From contig NZ_CP109149.1 of assembly GCF_035920345.1 (NCBI RefSeq), positions 3,162,001 through 3,226,000 of the forward strand: a stretch of 64,000 nt of DNA, in the 5' to 3' direction. The number at the start of each line of letters is the position of its first letter. Position 1 is the first letter of the stretch. The notes under the pieces are model-generated. The model saw only the letters and a program-made list of their open reading frames with translations, was not told the DNA's origin and made no database searches. A program made the translations under genes and the position numbers. Shown here one piece after another: positions 29,990 through 38,124 of the stretch. Origin of the DNA: Nocardia vinacea. Its GTDB lineage: Bacteria > Actinomycetota > Actinomycetes > Mycobacteriales > Mycobacteriaceae.

Positions 29990-31284
29990 TTACGAACCTC
30001 CACCGCCTTGCCCTCACGGGCGGTTACCCGGCCTCGGAGCAACGTCGTTGTCACCCGAGCCGGAAACGTCATGTCCTCGAACGGCGTGTTGTTCGAAATG
30101 CTGGCGAGTTCGGCGGCCCGCACCGTCCAGGTCGCCTCCGGGGCGACCAGCGTGAGGTTGGCCGGTTCGCCGACCTCGATCGGGCGACCATGGCCGTCGA
30201 GTCCGACGATTTCGGCCGGACGCTCGCTCATCACGCGGGCGACACCGCGCCAATCCAGCAGACCGGGTTCGACCATGGTCTGCACGATGATCGACAGCGC
30301 GGTCTCCAAGCCGAGCATGCCGGGGCGGGCGGCGGCGAATTCGCAGCACTTGTCCTGTTCGGCGTGCGGGGCGTGGTCGGTGGCGACACAGTCGAGGATC
30401 CCCTCGGCGAGTGCCTGCCGCAGCGCGATGGTGTCGGAGACCTCGCGCAGCGGCGGGTTCACCTTATTGACCGCGTCGTAGGTCTCCAGGCGCGAGTCGT
30501 CGAGCAGCAGATGGTGCGGGGTGACCTCGGCGGTGATCGAAATACCTTGGGCCTTGGCCCATTTCACCAGCTCGACGGTACCGGCGGTGGAGGCGTGGCA
30601 GATGTGCACGCGGGCATCTGCGTCGCGGGCCAGCAGTGCGTCGCGGGCCACGATCGACTCTTCCGCGGCGCGCGGCCAACCGGCCAGCCCCAGGCGGGCC
30701 GCGGTCGGACCTTCGTGCGCGACAGCGTCTTTGGTCAGGCGCGGCTCTTCGGCATGCTGTGCGATCAAGACGCCGAGGGAGTTCGAGTACTCCAGTGCGC
30801 GGCGCATGAGCAGCGGGTCGTAGACGCAGTGGCCGTCGTCGGAGAACATGCGCACCGCGCCGACACCGGCGGCCATGGTGCCCATTTCGGCGAGTTGCTT
30901 GCCTTCCAGGCCGACCGTGACCGCACCCACCGGGTACACGTCGACCAGGCCGACCTCCTGACCGCGCCGCCACACGTGATCGGTGACGACCACCGAATCG
31001 GCGACCGGGTTGGTATTGGCCATGGCGAAGACCGCGGTGTAACCGCCGAGTGCCGCTGCGGCGGAACCGGTTTCGATGGTTTCGGTGTCCTCGCGGCCGG
31101 GTTCGCGCAGATGGGTGTGCAGATCCACGAAGCCGGGCAGCAGGATCTGGCCCTGCGCGTCGATAACCTCGGCGTCGATAATGCCGAGATCGGTTCCGAT
31201 GGCGGCGATCAGGCCGTCACGCACGAGTACGTCGACCGGCTCGCCCTCGCCGTACGGCCGAACACCCTTGAGCAGCAGACTCAT
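29986..31284 (-). CDS. pyrC: Dihydroorotase
   Basis: Zinc amidohydrolase that cyclises carbamoyl-aspartate to dihydroorotate. 432 residues, class I (bacterial-long) type. Metal-binding motifs in order: [10 protein letters not shown] (HxH, about 61-70), a central metal-ligand His region around HICHAST, HHLLLDD and the catalytic Asp in ATDHAPH (about 315-321). The N-terminal and C-terminal beta segments form the amidohydrolase sandwich. The start ATG 31284 overlaps the pyrB stop by 4 bases, and the end overlaps the membrane-protein gene by 4, so the transcript is tightly coupled. Confidence 0.96.
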   Translation of the reverse strand: MSLLLKGVRPYGEGEPVDVLVRDGLIAAIGTDLGIIDAEVIDAQGQILLPGFVDLHTHLREPGREDTETIETGSAAAALGGYTAVFAMANTNPVADSVVVTDHVWRRGQEVGLVDVYPVGAVTVGLEGKQLAEMGTMAAGVGAVRMFSDDGHCVYDPLLMRRALEYSNSLGVLIAQHAEEPRLTKDAVAHEGPTAARLGLAGWPRAAEESIVARDALLARDADARVHICHASTAGTVELVKWAKAQGISITAEVTPHHLLLDDSRLETYDAVNKVNPPLREVSDTIALRQALAEGILDCVATDHAPHAEQDKCCEFAAARPGMLGLETALSIIVQTMVEPGLLDWRGVARVMSERPAEIVGLDGHGRPIEVGEPANLTLVAPEATWTVRAAELASISNNTPFEDMTFPARVTTTLLRGRVTAREGKAVEVRK

Positions 31285-32237
31285 GCCACTGCCTCCTGGG
31301 TACCGACCAGCAGCCGGAACAGCACGGCCATCCGCATATGCACTCCGTTCGTCACCTGTTGCAGGATCGCCGCCTGCGGGGAATCCGCCACCGGCGAGGC
31401 GATTTCCATGCCGCGCAGCATCGGACCCGGATGCAGGACGACCGCGTTCTCGTCCAGCAGTGCGAGCCTGCGCTCGGAAAGTCCGTAGCTGACCGAATAT
31501 TCGCGGGCCGACGGGAAGAAGCCGCCGTTCATCCGCTCCTGCTGTACCCGCAGCATGAGCACCGCGTCGGCGCCGGGCAATTCGGCGTCGAGCGAAGGCG
31601 AGATCCGGGCGGGCCAGAGGTCCGCGCCGACCGGCAGCAGCGTGCGCGGCGCGACCAGCACCACCTCGGCGCCAAGGGTATTGAGCAGGAAGACATTCGA
31701 GCGCGCGACTCGGCTGTGCAGGATATCGCCGACGATGACGATCCGCTTGCCCTCGATATCGCCGAGGCGCTGACGCAGGGTCAGCGCGTCCAGCAGCGCC
31801 TGCGTGGGGTGCTGGTGGGTGCCGTCACCGGCGTTGATGATGGCCGGGCCCGGCCGACCCTCGGCGACCGCCCAGCCATCCATCCAGCGCGCGATCTGAT
31901 GCGCCGCACCGGAGGCCGGGTGCCGGACGATGAGCGCATCGGCGCCCGCCGCATGCAAAGTCAGCGCGGTGTCACGCAGTGATTCGCCCTTGGCGACCGA
32001 GGAACTACTCGCGCTGACATTGATCACATCGGCGCTCATCCACTTGCCCGCGACCTCGAACGAGACCCGGGTACGAGTCGAGTTCTCGTAGAAGACGGTC
32101 ATCACGGTGCGGCCGCGCAGCGTCGGCAGCTTCTTGACCTCCCGGCCCAACAGCGCCTGTTCGAAGCGTTCGGCCTCGTCGAGCAATTCGGTGGCGGTGG
32201 CACGATCGAGGTCGGTCACCGTCAGCAGATGCCTCAC
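31281..32237 (-). CDS. pyrB: Aspartate carbamoyltransferase catalytic chain
   Basis: Condenses carbamoyl phosphate with aspartate. 318 residues. Signature motifs: [11 protein letters not shown] (carbamoyl-phosphate binding, about 51-61), [12 protein letters not shown] (80s loop), [17 protein letters not shown] (catalytic His) and HPGPMLRG near the C-terminus. GTG 32237 begins [11 protein letters not shown], the expected start. No pyrI-type regulatory subunit is nearby, as in other actinobacteria. The gap to pyrR is 37 bases. The frame continues openly upstream antisense-like through pyrR, but that part is not conserved. Confidence 0.96.
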   Translation of the reverse strand: MRHLLTVTDLDRATATELLDEAERFEQALLGREVKKLPTLRGRTVMTVFYENSTRTRVSFEVAGKWMSADVINVSASSSSVAKGESLRDTALTLHAAGADALIVRHPASGAAHQIARWMDGWAVAEGRPGPAIINAGDGTHQHPTQALLDALTLRQRLGDIEGKRIVIVGDILHSRVARSNVFLLNTLGAEVVLVAPRTLLPVGADLWPARISPSLDAELPGADAVLMLRVQQERMNGGFFPSAREYSVSYGLSERRLALLDENAVVLHPGPMLRGMEIASPVADSPQAAILQQVTNGVHMRMAVLFRLLVGTQEAVA

Positions 32238-32274
32238 GACCCCGCCTCGCTGACACTCGCTCCGGCGAGCCGGT

Positions 32275-32910
32275 TCACTGCGCTTCCTCCTGATGCAAAT
32301 AGACGCCGTCGCGGCCGTCGTGTTCGGTGAGCAATACAGAAATGTCCTCGCTGCGGGAGGTCGGCACGTTCTTGCCGACGAAATCCGCGCGGATGGGGAG
32401 TTCGCGATGGCCGCGGTCGATGAGCACCGCGAGTTGGACGGCGCGGGGGCGGCCGAGATCGCGCAGACCGTCGAGGGCGGAGCGCACGGTGCGGCCGGAG
32501 AAGAGCACGTCGTCGACCAGGACCACGAGTGCGTCCTCGATGCCGCCCTCGGGCACCGAGGTCCGCTCGAGCGGACGGTGCGGTCGGCTGCGGAGATCGT
32601 CGCGATAGAGGGTGATGTCGAGCGAGCCGAGTGCCGGGCGGACGCCGGAGAACTCCTCGATCTTGTCGGTGAGTCGCGCGGCCAGGGTGGTGCCACGGGT
32701 GGGAATGCCGATCAGCACCACGCGCGGTGCGTCCGGCTCGCCCGCATCGACGGCGGTCTTTTCGATGATCTGATGCGCGATGCGCGCGATGGTCCGGCCG
32801 ACGTCGGAGGGAGACAGCAATTCGCGTCCCGCGCTCACCCACTCCGGGGTGTGTCGCTGCGACGTTTCGGCAGCGCCGGACTTGGCGGCCCGTTCCTCGG
32901 GCACGGCCAT
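32275..32910 (-). CDS. pyrR: Bifunctional PyrR: pyr-operon RNA-binding regulator / uracil phosphoribosyltransferase
   Basis: UMP-responsive RNA-binding protein that also converts uracil and PRPP to UMP. 211 residues, with about 25 extra polar residues at the N-terminus relative to Bacillus PyrR. The PRPP loop is intact as [20 protein letters not shown]. Upstream, [13 protein letters not shown] and [10 protein letters not shown] are typical PyrR segments, and the last part ([17 protein letters not shown]) matches the family C-terminus. ATG 32910 has AAGGAGG immediately upstream, embedded in the PyrR-type leader element. First gene of the pyrimidine operon. Confidence 0.95.
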   Translation of the reverse strand: MAVPEERAAKSGAAETSQRHTPEWVSAGRELLSPSDVGRTIARIAHQIIEKTAVDAGEPDAPRVVLIGIPTRGTTLAARLTDKIEEFSGVRPALGSLDITLYRDDLRSRPHRPLERTSVPEGGIEDALVVLVDDVLFSGRTVRSALDGLRDLGRPRAVQLAVLIDRGHRELPIRADFVGKNVPTSRSEDISVLLTEHDGRDGVYLHQEEAQ

Positions 32911-32913
32911 GCC

Positions 32914-32945
32914 GACCTCCTTCCCCGCCTCACCGGACGGTCCGT
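32914..32945 (-). promoter_or_regulatory. PyrR-binding leader element overlapping the pyrR ribosome-binding site
   Basis: On the minus strand the 5' leader reads GACCGTCCGGTGAGGCGGGG followed by AAGGAGG. The TCCgGtGAGGC core matches the binding-loop consensus (UCCAGAGAGGCU) known for PyrR, and the Shine-Dalgarno sequence sits directly in the 3' flank. As in mycobacteria, bound PyrR-UMP would be expected to hide the ribosome-binding site and repress translation. No T-run terminator is seen, arguing against Bacillus-style attenuation. Confidence 0.65.
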
Positions 32946-32968
32946 TAAAGGATGTCTTTACGGCATGC

Positions 32969-32998
32969 AGCCTAGCAGCGCCGTTTGCACCGCTTTAA
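32969..32998 (-). promoter_or_regulatory. Candidate promoter of the pyrimidine operon
   Basis: On the minus strand, TTAAAG (32993-32998), an 18-base spacer and TAGGCT (32969-32974) form a sigma-A-like promoter. The start point would leave a leader of about 50 bases containing the PyrR element. Confidence 0.45.
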
Positions 32999-33063
32999 CC
33001 AGGCATATCCCGCTGTGAGCGGGGCCACGCGCGGTTCGGGACACTCCGGGCATTCCCGGCGGT

Positions 33064-33924
33064 TTAGGCTTCGCGGACCGCGATGACGACTCCGATGTCC
33101 GGATCGTTCAAAGCGACGGGCCGGCCCAGTGCGGCGACCATATCGTCCCAGCTACGGAATTCGGTACGCCAGCCGTGTTCGTCCAGCCAGGTTCTGGCGT
33201 CGGCGCCGAGGCCGGTGCGCGGGCGATCCGCGCCGTCGTCACCACGGACCAGGCATTCGAGTTCGGCGTACGGCCGGGCATTTTCGTCGACGGCGAAGCG
33301 GCTGACGCCGAAACGGCTTCCCGGAGCGGATAATTCGGTCAGTGTGGTGACCACGTGCAAAGCGTGTTCGTGGGTCAGGTAGCCCAGGACACCCTCGTCT
33401 ACCCAGTGCGTGGGCAGGTCCGGCCGAAATCCGTGCTCCCCGAGCAGCTTTGCCCAGTCTTCGCGCAGATCGATGGCGAGCACCGCGCGGCCGCAGCGAG
33501 GTTCTGCATGCGCCGCGGCGAGGACCGGTTCCTTGAATGCGAAGAGCTCCGGCAGATCGATCTCGAATACTCGAACGTCGGCGGGCAGAGCCATGCGGAA
33601 TGCCCTGGTGTCCAAGCCGGCACCGATCAGCACGATCTGGCGTATCCCCTTTTCGACCGCCTCGGCGACGCGGTCATCGACGAGCCGGACGCCGACCGTG
33701 CGGCCTTCGAAGAACATGTCCGCGACCTCTTCCAGCCGCGCCCAGCGCTCGGCTCCGCCGTCGATCTCGCAGTAGTCGCGGCGTGCGGCGTCGACGAACA
33801 GTTGCGCGAGCGGATCGTCGTACAGGCGGTCCGTGCCCACCGATTCCCTCGCCCGGATGACCGCGACACCGATCGCGGTCAATGCGACACCGGCCGTCGG
33901 CGCCTTCGGATCTGTTTCGGTCAT
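33064..33924 (-). CDS. Class I SAM-dependent methyltransferase (TIGR00027/PPM-like family)
   Basis: The 286-residue protein is of the large actinobacterial family of putative O-methyltransferases related to leucine carboxyl methyltransferases, of which mycobacteria carry a dozen or more. Family landmarks: TAIGVAVIRARESVGTDRLYDDPLA at the N-terminus, SAM-binding VLIGAGLDTRAFRM (about 98-111), VFEIDLPELFAFK with the acidic ribose ligand, and WVDEGVLGYL (acceptor loop). The native substrate is unknown for the family. It is divergent from a TetR gene, with matching CTAG-containing half-sites between them, so it is probably controlled by that regulator. Confidence 0.85.
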   Translation of the reverse strand: MTETDPKAPTAGVALTAIGVAVIRARESVGTDRLYDDPLAQLFVDAARRDYCEIDGGAERWARLEEVADMFFEGRTVGVRLVDDRVAEAVEKGIRQIVLIGAGLDTRAFRMALPADVRVFEIDLPELFAFKEPVLAAAHAEPRCGRAVLAIDLREDWAKLLGEHGFRPDLPTHWVDEGVLGYLTHEHALHVVTTLTELSAPGSRFGVSRFAVDENARPYAELECLVRGDDGADRPRTGLGADARTWLDEHGWRTEFRSWDDMVAALGRPVALNDPDIGVVIAVREA

Positions 33925-33953
33925 TGCTGCCTCCCCAATAGATAACTTGTCGC

Positions 33954-34002
33954 CCGGCTAGCAGTTCGGGCACAGCAAAGACGCTAGGCTTCCACTAGCC
34001 GG
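33954..34002. promoter_or_regulatory. Operator region between methyltransferase and TetR genes
   Basis: CCGGCTAG (33954-33961) and CTAGCCGG (33995-34002) are inverted copies. A further GCTAG at 33983-33987 pairs with CTAGC at 33995-33999 to make a compact site with a 7-base spacer. Repeated CTAG half-sites between divergent genes are what a TetR dimer would bind. Confidence 0.45.
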
Positions 34003-34029
34003 TCGTCAAGCAAAAATTGGAAGGACGCC

Positions 34030-34584
34030 ATGGACGGACGTCGCAGCGATACGCGCGAGCGGATTCGTACTGTCGCAATGGAATTGTTCTCCGAGCGCGG
34101 CTACGAGAAGACCTCTCTGCGCGAGATCGCCGACCGCCTCGGCGTCACCAAAGCCGCGCTGTACTACCACTTCCGAACCAAGGAAGACATCGTCGCGAGC
34201 CTCTCCGACGACCTGCGCCGCGGCATCGACGACATCGTGACCTGGGCGGAGGGCGCCCCACCCGGCGCGGAACGAGCCAACGAAATCCTCAGCCGCTACG
34301 GCGCGCTGCTGCACGGCATCGGCCGGAGCATGGTCCGCTTCTGGCACGAGAACCAGCCGGCCTTCCGTCAGCTCGACTTCGGCTCGAGCATGCGCTACCA
34401 GTTCCGCGTGCTCGCTGACCTGATGGCCGGTCCGGACCAGCCGCCGCTCGCCGTCTTCCGCGCGCGCGAAGCCCTGCTCGCCATCAGCTGGAGCACCGCC
34501 ATGATGGGCGATCTTCCGCTCACCGACGACGAGTGCTACGCCGCGGCCGTCGATATCGCGCGCGACATTCTCACCAAGAATTGA
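34030..34584 (+). CDS. TetR-family repressor divergent from the methyltransferase gene
   Basis: 184 residues. The N-terminal DNA-binding domain is canonical: RIRTVAMELFSERGYEKTSL then REIADRLGVTKAALYYHFRT (recognition helix, about residues 33-52). The rest is an all-helical ligand domain with no recognisable signature. ATG 34030 lies 6 bases after GGAAGGA. It sits 105 bases from the divergent methyltransferase gene with shared dyads between, so likely targets are itself and that gene. AlkB follows 51 bases downstream on the same strand and could be co-transcribed. Confidence 0.88.
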   Translation: MDGRRSDTRERIRTVAMELFSERGYEKTSLREIADRLGVTKAALYYHFRTKEDIVASLSDDLRRGIDDIVTWAEGAPPGAERANEILSRYGALLHGIGRSMVRFWHENQPAFRQLDFGSSMRYQFRVLADLMAGPDQPPLAVFRAREALLAISWSTAMMGDLPLTDDECYAAAVDIARDILTKN

Positions 34585-34635
34585 ATGACCGTTTCTCGCT
34601 AGCACATATGTTCGATAGCGCGTAGATTCGACGGC

Positions 34636-35262
34636 ATGCCGACACCGCTGCAGGGATCATTGCTCGACGGGTTCGGAGACATCGAGGTGAGCGGGCTCGA
34701 TGGTGTGCGCCGGACGGCGTTGAGTCATGGAGCCTGGGTGGATGTGCTGCCCGGATGGTTGTCGGGGGCGGATGTGCTGTTCGAACGGTTGGTCGACCGA
34801 GTGCCGTGGCAGGCGGAGCGGCGGCCGATGTACGACCGGGTGGTGGATGTGCCGCGGCTGCTGTGTTTCTACGAGGAGAGCGCGGAGTTACCGGATCCAG
34901 CGTTGGACGAGGCACGGGACGCACTGACCGCGCACTACCGCGAGGAACTCGGTGAACCGTTCCGCACGGCCGGGTTGTGCTACTACCGCGACGGACGCGA
35001 CAGCGTGGCCTGGCACGGCGATACCTTCGGGCGCGGCGCGACCGACGACACCATGGTCGCCATCGTTTCGATCGGTGCGCCACGAGCCCTACTGCTGCGA
35101 CCGCGAGGTGGCGGCGCGAGTCTTCGTTTTCAGGTGGGACATGGCGATCTGCTGGTCATGGGGGGCTCATGCCAGCGCACCTGGGAACACGCCGTACCGA
35201 AGACGCGCAGACCGACCGGGCCGCGAATCAGCATTCAATTCCGACCGCGAGGCGTGCGCTGA
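34636..35262 (+). CDS. AlkB-family 2-oxoglutarate/Fe(II) dioxygenase
   Basis: Predicted direct-reversal repair enzyme removing alkyl groups from DNA or RNA bases by oxidative demethylation. 208 residues, as in bacterial AlkB homologues. The double-stranded beta-helix is visible: CYYRDGRDSVAWHGD carries the HxD iron ligands (WHGD, about 135-138), GDLLVMGGSCQRTWEHAVPK carries the distal His, and PRISIQFR holds the 2-oxoglutarate-binding Arg residues. ATG 34636. Unlike E. coli, no ada gene is adjacent. It could follow the TetR gene in one transcript. Confidence 0.9.
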   Translation: MPTPLQGSLLDGFGDIEVSGLDGVRRTALSHGAWVDVLPGWLSGADVLFERLVDRVPWQAERRPMYDRVVDVPRLLCFYEESAELPDPALDEARDALTAHYREELGEPFRTAGLCYYRDGRDSVAWHGDTFGRGATDDTMVAIVSIGAPRALLLRPRGGGASLRFQVGHGDLLVMGGSCQRTWEHAVPKTRRPTGPRISIQFRPRGVR

Positions 35263-35285
35263 CTACGCAGCGGTGCGACGGCTTG

Positions 35286-35313
35286 TTGACCTCAACCACG
35301 GTTGAGATAAGAA
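35286..35313 (+). promoter_or_regulatory. MerR-type dyad promoter in front of the SgcJ/EcaC-like gene
   Basis: CTCAACC-ac-GGTTGAG (35291-35306) is a perfect 16-base dyad placed between TTGACC (35286-35291) and TAAGAA (35308-35313). This geometry, with the dyad in the promoter spacer, is that of MerR/SoxR-activated promoters. No merR/soxR gene lies in the window, so a trans-acting regulator is implied. Confidence 0.5.
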
Positions 35314-35323
35314 GCTGATCTCC

Positions 35324-35770
35324 ATGAGCGCAACGACAATTCAGCCCGTGGTAGCGGACACCACGGTCGATCACACCGACGACATTGCGGCGATCGAACA
35401 GATCATCGCCAATGTCGAAACCGCGTACAACACCAACGATGCCGAACTCATGACCGCCGATTTCACCGCCAATGCGGCGGTGGTCAATGCGGTCGGTGCG
35501 CTCATGGTCGGGAACGGCGCACTGCTGGAGGCGAATCGGCAGGGGCTGACGGGATTTCTGAAGGATCAGTATGTCCGCTACGAGATCGCCGACATCGTAT
35601 TCCTGCGGCCCGATATCGCGATCGCGCACAAGCTCGCCCGGGCGACCACGGCCGAGGGCGAGCTGATCGATATCGATCACGCGATGATCGCGCTGTACGT
35701 CCTGGTCAAAGAGAACGGTCGGTGGTGGACCGCGGCGCGGCAGAACACACTGGTCCCGCAGACGAAGTAA
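35324..35770 (+). CDS. SgcJ/EcaC-family protein (SnoaL/NTF2-like fold)
   Basis: 148-residue protein of the NTF2-like superfamily (TIGR02246 type). Features: AAIEQIIANVETAYNTNDAELMTADFTANA (cone-forming helix and strand), VVNAVGALMVGNGALLEANR and a C-terminal GRWWTAARQNTLV typical of the family. Such domains act as small-molecule binding pockets; no catalytic residues can be assigned. It is transcribed from its own MerR-type promoter about 10-15 bases upstream of ATG 35324. It is convergent with the next gene, stops 3 bases apart. Confidence 0.8.
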   Translation: MSATTIQPVVADTTVDHTDDIAAIEQIIANVETAYNTNDAELMTADFTANAAVVNAVGALMVGNGALLEANRQGLTGFLKDQYVRYEIADIVFLRPDIAIAHKLARATTAEGELIDIDHAMIALYVLVKENGRWWTAARQNTLVPQTK

Positions 35771-35773
35771 CCG

Positions 35774-36676
35774 TCAGTTCAGGGGCGTGGCGAGCCGTTC
35801 CTCGCGCGTTGGGAAACGACGGCGACGAACGGTCGCGCCGTGCGACCAGATTGCCCGCTGGACCTCCTCCTTCGAGGCACATCCGTCGAATCGGACGAGC
35901 ACTTCGGCGCGGGCCTGACGTGCGATATTCACCTTCCGGCGGTATTGCCGGAAAATCTGCACCTCGCCATTGCGGTCCTCGTCCAGGTATTCGTAATCCA
36001 TGCCGTAGTAGGCGTAGGTTCCGAGGGTCGCGAGCGAGGTTGCCCAGGATCGCAGCTGATCACGCGCACCGAAGATCGTGACCATGCCGCCGATGCGGTC
36101 GATCCGTTCCCATCCGGTCGGTATATCGGCGAAACTCCACTCGCGCTCCCCCGGCCCCTTCGCGCGCCACTCCTGCAGCTGGGCCACCGCGGCATCCAGA
36201 CCGAATGTCTGCCAGCGCACCGTGCCCTGCGAACGGTCGCGAAACGGCAGTTGCCTGCGCAAAGCGACGGCTGCGGCCCGGGTGAAGACGGTCAGGTCGG
36301 CGGGGACCAGCACAATCGGATCCGACGGCGCGGCGTCGAACGGATTGGGATCCAGATGCGCCGGATCGATGACCACGAGCGTGCCCGGCCGCCGCTGATA
36401 GGCCAGGCCCCATAGCAGTCGAGCCAGCATCCGCGCACCACGCCAATCGGAGAGCACATGCCAGGTCTCGTGGAAATGGTTGGTGGCGAAACGGAAATCG
36501 CTGCCGGGGCGCAGGCTCAGCACCGTATACACCCGACCGTCGAGGACCATGGTGCGTCGATGCAGTTTCGCCATATTGTCGGTGGCCGAACCGGGGCGCG
36601 GCCGTTTGTTCTGCGCGGCCACGTTCACCTCCAGTTCTGCCTCGCGTGTATTCCAGGAGACCACGGCCGCCACCAC
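35774..36676 (-). CDS. Hypothetical protein, about 300 aa
   Basis: No family recognised. The N-terminal 35 residues are polar and may not be translated; MAKLHRRTMVLDGRVY (starting near 36574) is a plausible alternative start. The body is a mixed alpha/beta soluble protein with RPGTLVVIDPAHLDP near residue 97, VTIFGARDQLRSWATSLATLG at about 198, and a C-terminal basic RRRRFPTREERL. No signal peptide, membrane segment or repeat. It is divergent from the HD-domain gene by 80 bases and convergent with the SgcJ-like gene. Confidence 0.65.
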   Translation of the reverse strand: MVAAVVSWNTREAELEVNVAAQNKRPRPGSATDNMAKLHRRTMVLDGRVYTVLSLRPGSDFRFATNHFHETWHVLSDWRGARMLARLLWGLAYQRRPGTLVVIDPAHLDPNPFDAAPSDPIVLVPADLTVFTRAAAVALRRQLPFRDRSQGTVRWQTFGLDAAVAQLQEWRAKGPGEREWSFADIPTGWERIDRIGGMVTIFGARDQLRSWATSLATLGTYAYYGMDYEYLDEDRNGEVQIFRQYRRKVNIARQARAEVLVRFDGCASKEEVQRAIWSHGATVRRRRFPTREERLATPLN

Positions 36677-36756
36677 GGGGCAACGGATTATTTTCGCGCG
36701 GTTGAACAGTTGTCCAGAGCACAGCGGTGCGCGGCCTCCACCGATAGATTGGCCAT

Positions 36757-37470
36757 ATGAGCAATCCTGGGGCGGGGGTTTTGGCCGTGATGCCGCTGCA
36801 TACGATCAGCGAGGTCTACGGCGAAAGCGGACTGCGCGAACGACTACTGCTGGAAATCGCCGAACTATCCGATACCGAACGGCTCACCGAGGCCTTGGAC
36901 CTGGCCACCGAACTGCACCGCGAGGATCGTTACGGCCGCGAACCGTATCTGAGTCACCTACTGCGCGTTGCGATTCGGATCGTCAGCCACTACGAGGTGC
37001 GGGATCCGGATGTCGTCGCGGCCGGGCTGCTGCACGATTCGGTCGAGGATCACCCGGTCGAACTGGCCGGCGCGCGTCCCGGTTCGCCTACCGATGCCGC
37101 CCTCGCCGAACTCTCGGCCCGGTTCGGCACCCGGGTCGCCGAACTCGTCGCCGCCGTCACCAATCCGGAACCGGATCCGGATAGCGATCGGCAAGCGCAA
37201 TACCGCGAACACGTGGCGGCCAATCTCGATCGGGCGCCGTGGGCCCGAATCGTCAAACTCTCCGACTTCACCGACAACGGCGTCGGCATCCTCTACGCCG
37301 ACGGACCGGCGATGCGCAAACTCGCCACCAAGTACCGCCCGCTCACCGATATCTACCGCGACCTCGTCACCCGCCCGGATACCCCGCTCGCCGAGCACGT
37401 CAAACGGCGTATCCTGCACCAGCTCGACAGCGCCGACGAACGTTTCGACGCCATTCTCGCCAGGGACTAG
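36757..37470 (+). CDS. HD-domain hydrolase resembling (p)ppGpp/nucleotide hydrolases
   Basis: 237 residues. The HD metal site is present: LSHLLRVAIRIVSHYEV (first His, about residue 67) and AGLLHDSVED (HD pair, about 90-99). These are followed by LSARFGTRVAELVAAVTNPE and RIVKLSDFTDN, which line up with the VTKL and KLADRLHN motifs of SpoT/MESH1-type hydrolases, though the latter is altered. No synthetase, TGS or ACT domain exists, so it is a stand-alone hydrolase of the small type. The substrate (alarmone, NADPH or another nucleotide) is not decidable. It overlaps the convergent TetR gene by 4 bases. Confidence 0.75.
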   Translation: MSNPGAGVLAVMPLHTISEVYGESGLRERLLLEIAELSDTERLTEALDLATELHREDRYGREPYLSHLLRVAIRIVSHYEVRDPDVVAAGLLHDSVEDHPVELAGARPGSPTDAALAELSARFGTRVAELVAAVTNPEPDPDSDRQAQYREHVAANLDRAPWARIVKLSDFTDNGVGILYADGPAMRKLATKYRPLTDIYRDLVTRPDTPLAEHVKRRILHQLDSADERFDAILARD

Positions 37471-38042
37471 GGCCCGCGCAGCACCGATTCGACAAGTTCA
37501 CGAACCGCTGCGAGCAGCCGTTCGGTCTCTCCCGCACGAGCCAGTCGCGGCACCTGTTCGCCACCCAATGCGCCGAACAGCAGCCTGCCGACCACCTCGG
37601 CATCCAGGTCCGGGCGGGCCTCCCGCAACAGCGCGGTGATGTGCGCATCCCAGAATTCGTGGATTTCGGCGGCACGTGGATGCGGCGGGCCCTGCAGGTA
37701 GGCGACCGTCACCTCGATGTTGTCGGTCATCATTCGCACGAAGCCGTCGAAGAAGGCCAGCAGTCGCTCCCCGGCCGGCGCCCCTGGACCCAGCGGCGGC
37801 GGTCCGCTCCGGACGGCATCCATCAAGGCGAAGGTGCTCTCGGCGATCATCTCGTGCAGTAATCCGGCGCGATTGCCGAAGCGGTGGAAGATCGTGCCCT
37901 TACCGACCCCGGCGGCCGCTGCGACGCGATCCATGGTGAGTGCGTCGGCGCCGTGTTCGGCGAGCAGCGCGGCCGTCGCGGCCAGGATCGCCTGCCGGTT
38001 ACGCGCGGCATCCGCCCGTTCCCTCGGGCGTTCGTCGGTCAT
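37467..38042 (-). CDS. TetR-family repressor of the divergent quinone-oxidoreductase-like gene
   Basis: 191 residues. HTH: NRQAILAATAALLAEHGADAL, then TMDRVAAAAGVGKGTIFHRFG. The C-terminal helical domain has a GPPPLGPGAPAGERLLAFF segment. ATG 38042 is preferred over ATG 38093, which would place the operator inside the coding region. It is divergent from an MDR oxidoreductase gene, with a 17-base inverted repeat (one mismatch) between them, the standard organisation for xenobiotic- or quinone-sensing regulators. Its last 4 bases overlap the end of the HD-domain gene on the other strand. Confidence 0.9.
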   Translation of the reverse strand: MTDERPRERADAARNRQAILAATAALLAEHGADALTMDRVAAAAGVGKGTIFHRFGNRAGLLHEMIAESTFALMDAVRSGPPPLGPGAPAGERLLAFFDGFVRMMTDNIEVTVAYLQGPPHPRAAEIHEFWDAHITALLREARPDLDAEVVGRLLFGALGGEQVPRLARAGETERLLAAVRELVESVLRGP

Positions 38043-38061
38043 TCCACCACCTTCATTGACA

Positions 38062-38111
38062 ACTTGACCGTCGGTCCATATTGTTCGAGACATCTGGACC
38101 GACAGTCAAGT
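38062..38111. promoter_or_regulatory. Paired TetR operators between regulator and oxidoreductase
   Basis: 38062-38078 and 38095-38111 are inverted copies of a 17-base element with one mismatch. Each element contains a near-palindromic GACCGtCGGTC core (perfect in the left copy), so each can bind a dimer. One lies 20 bases from the TetR start, the other 13 bases from the oxidoreductase ATG. Confidence 0.65.
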
Positions 38112-38124
38112 TATGGAGTTATCG

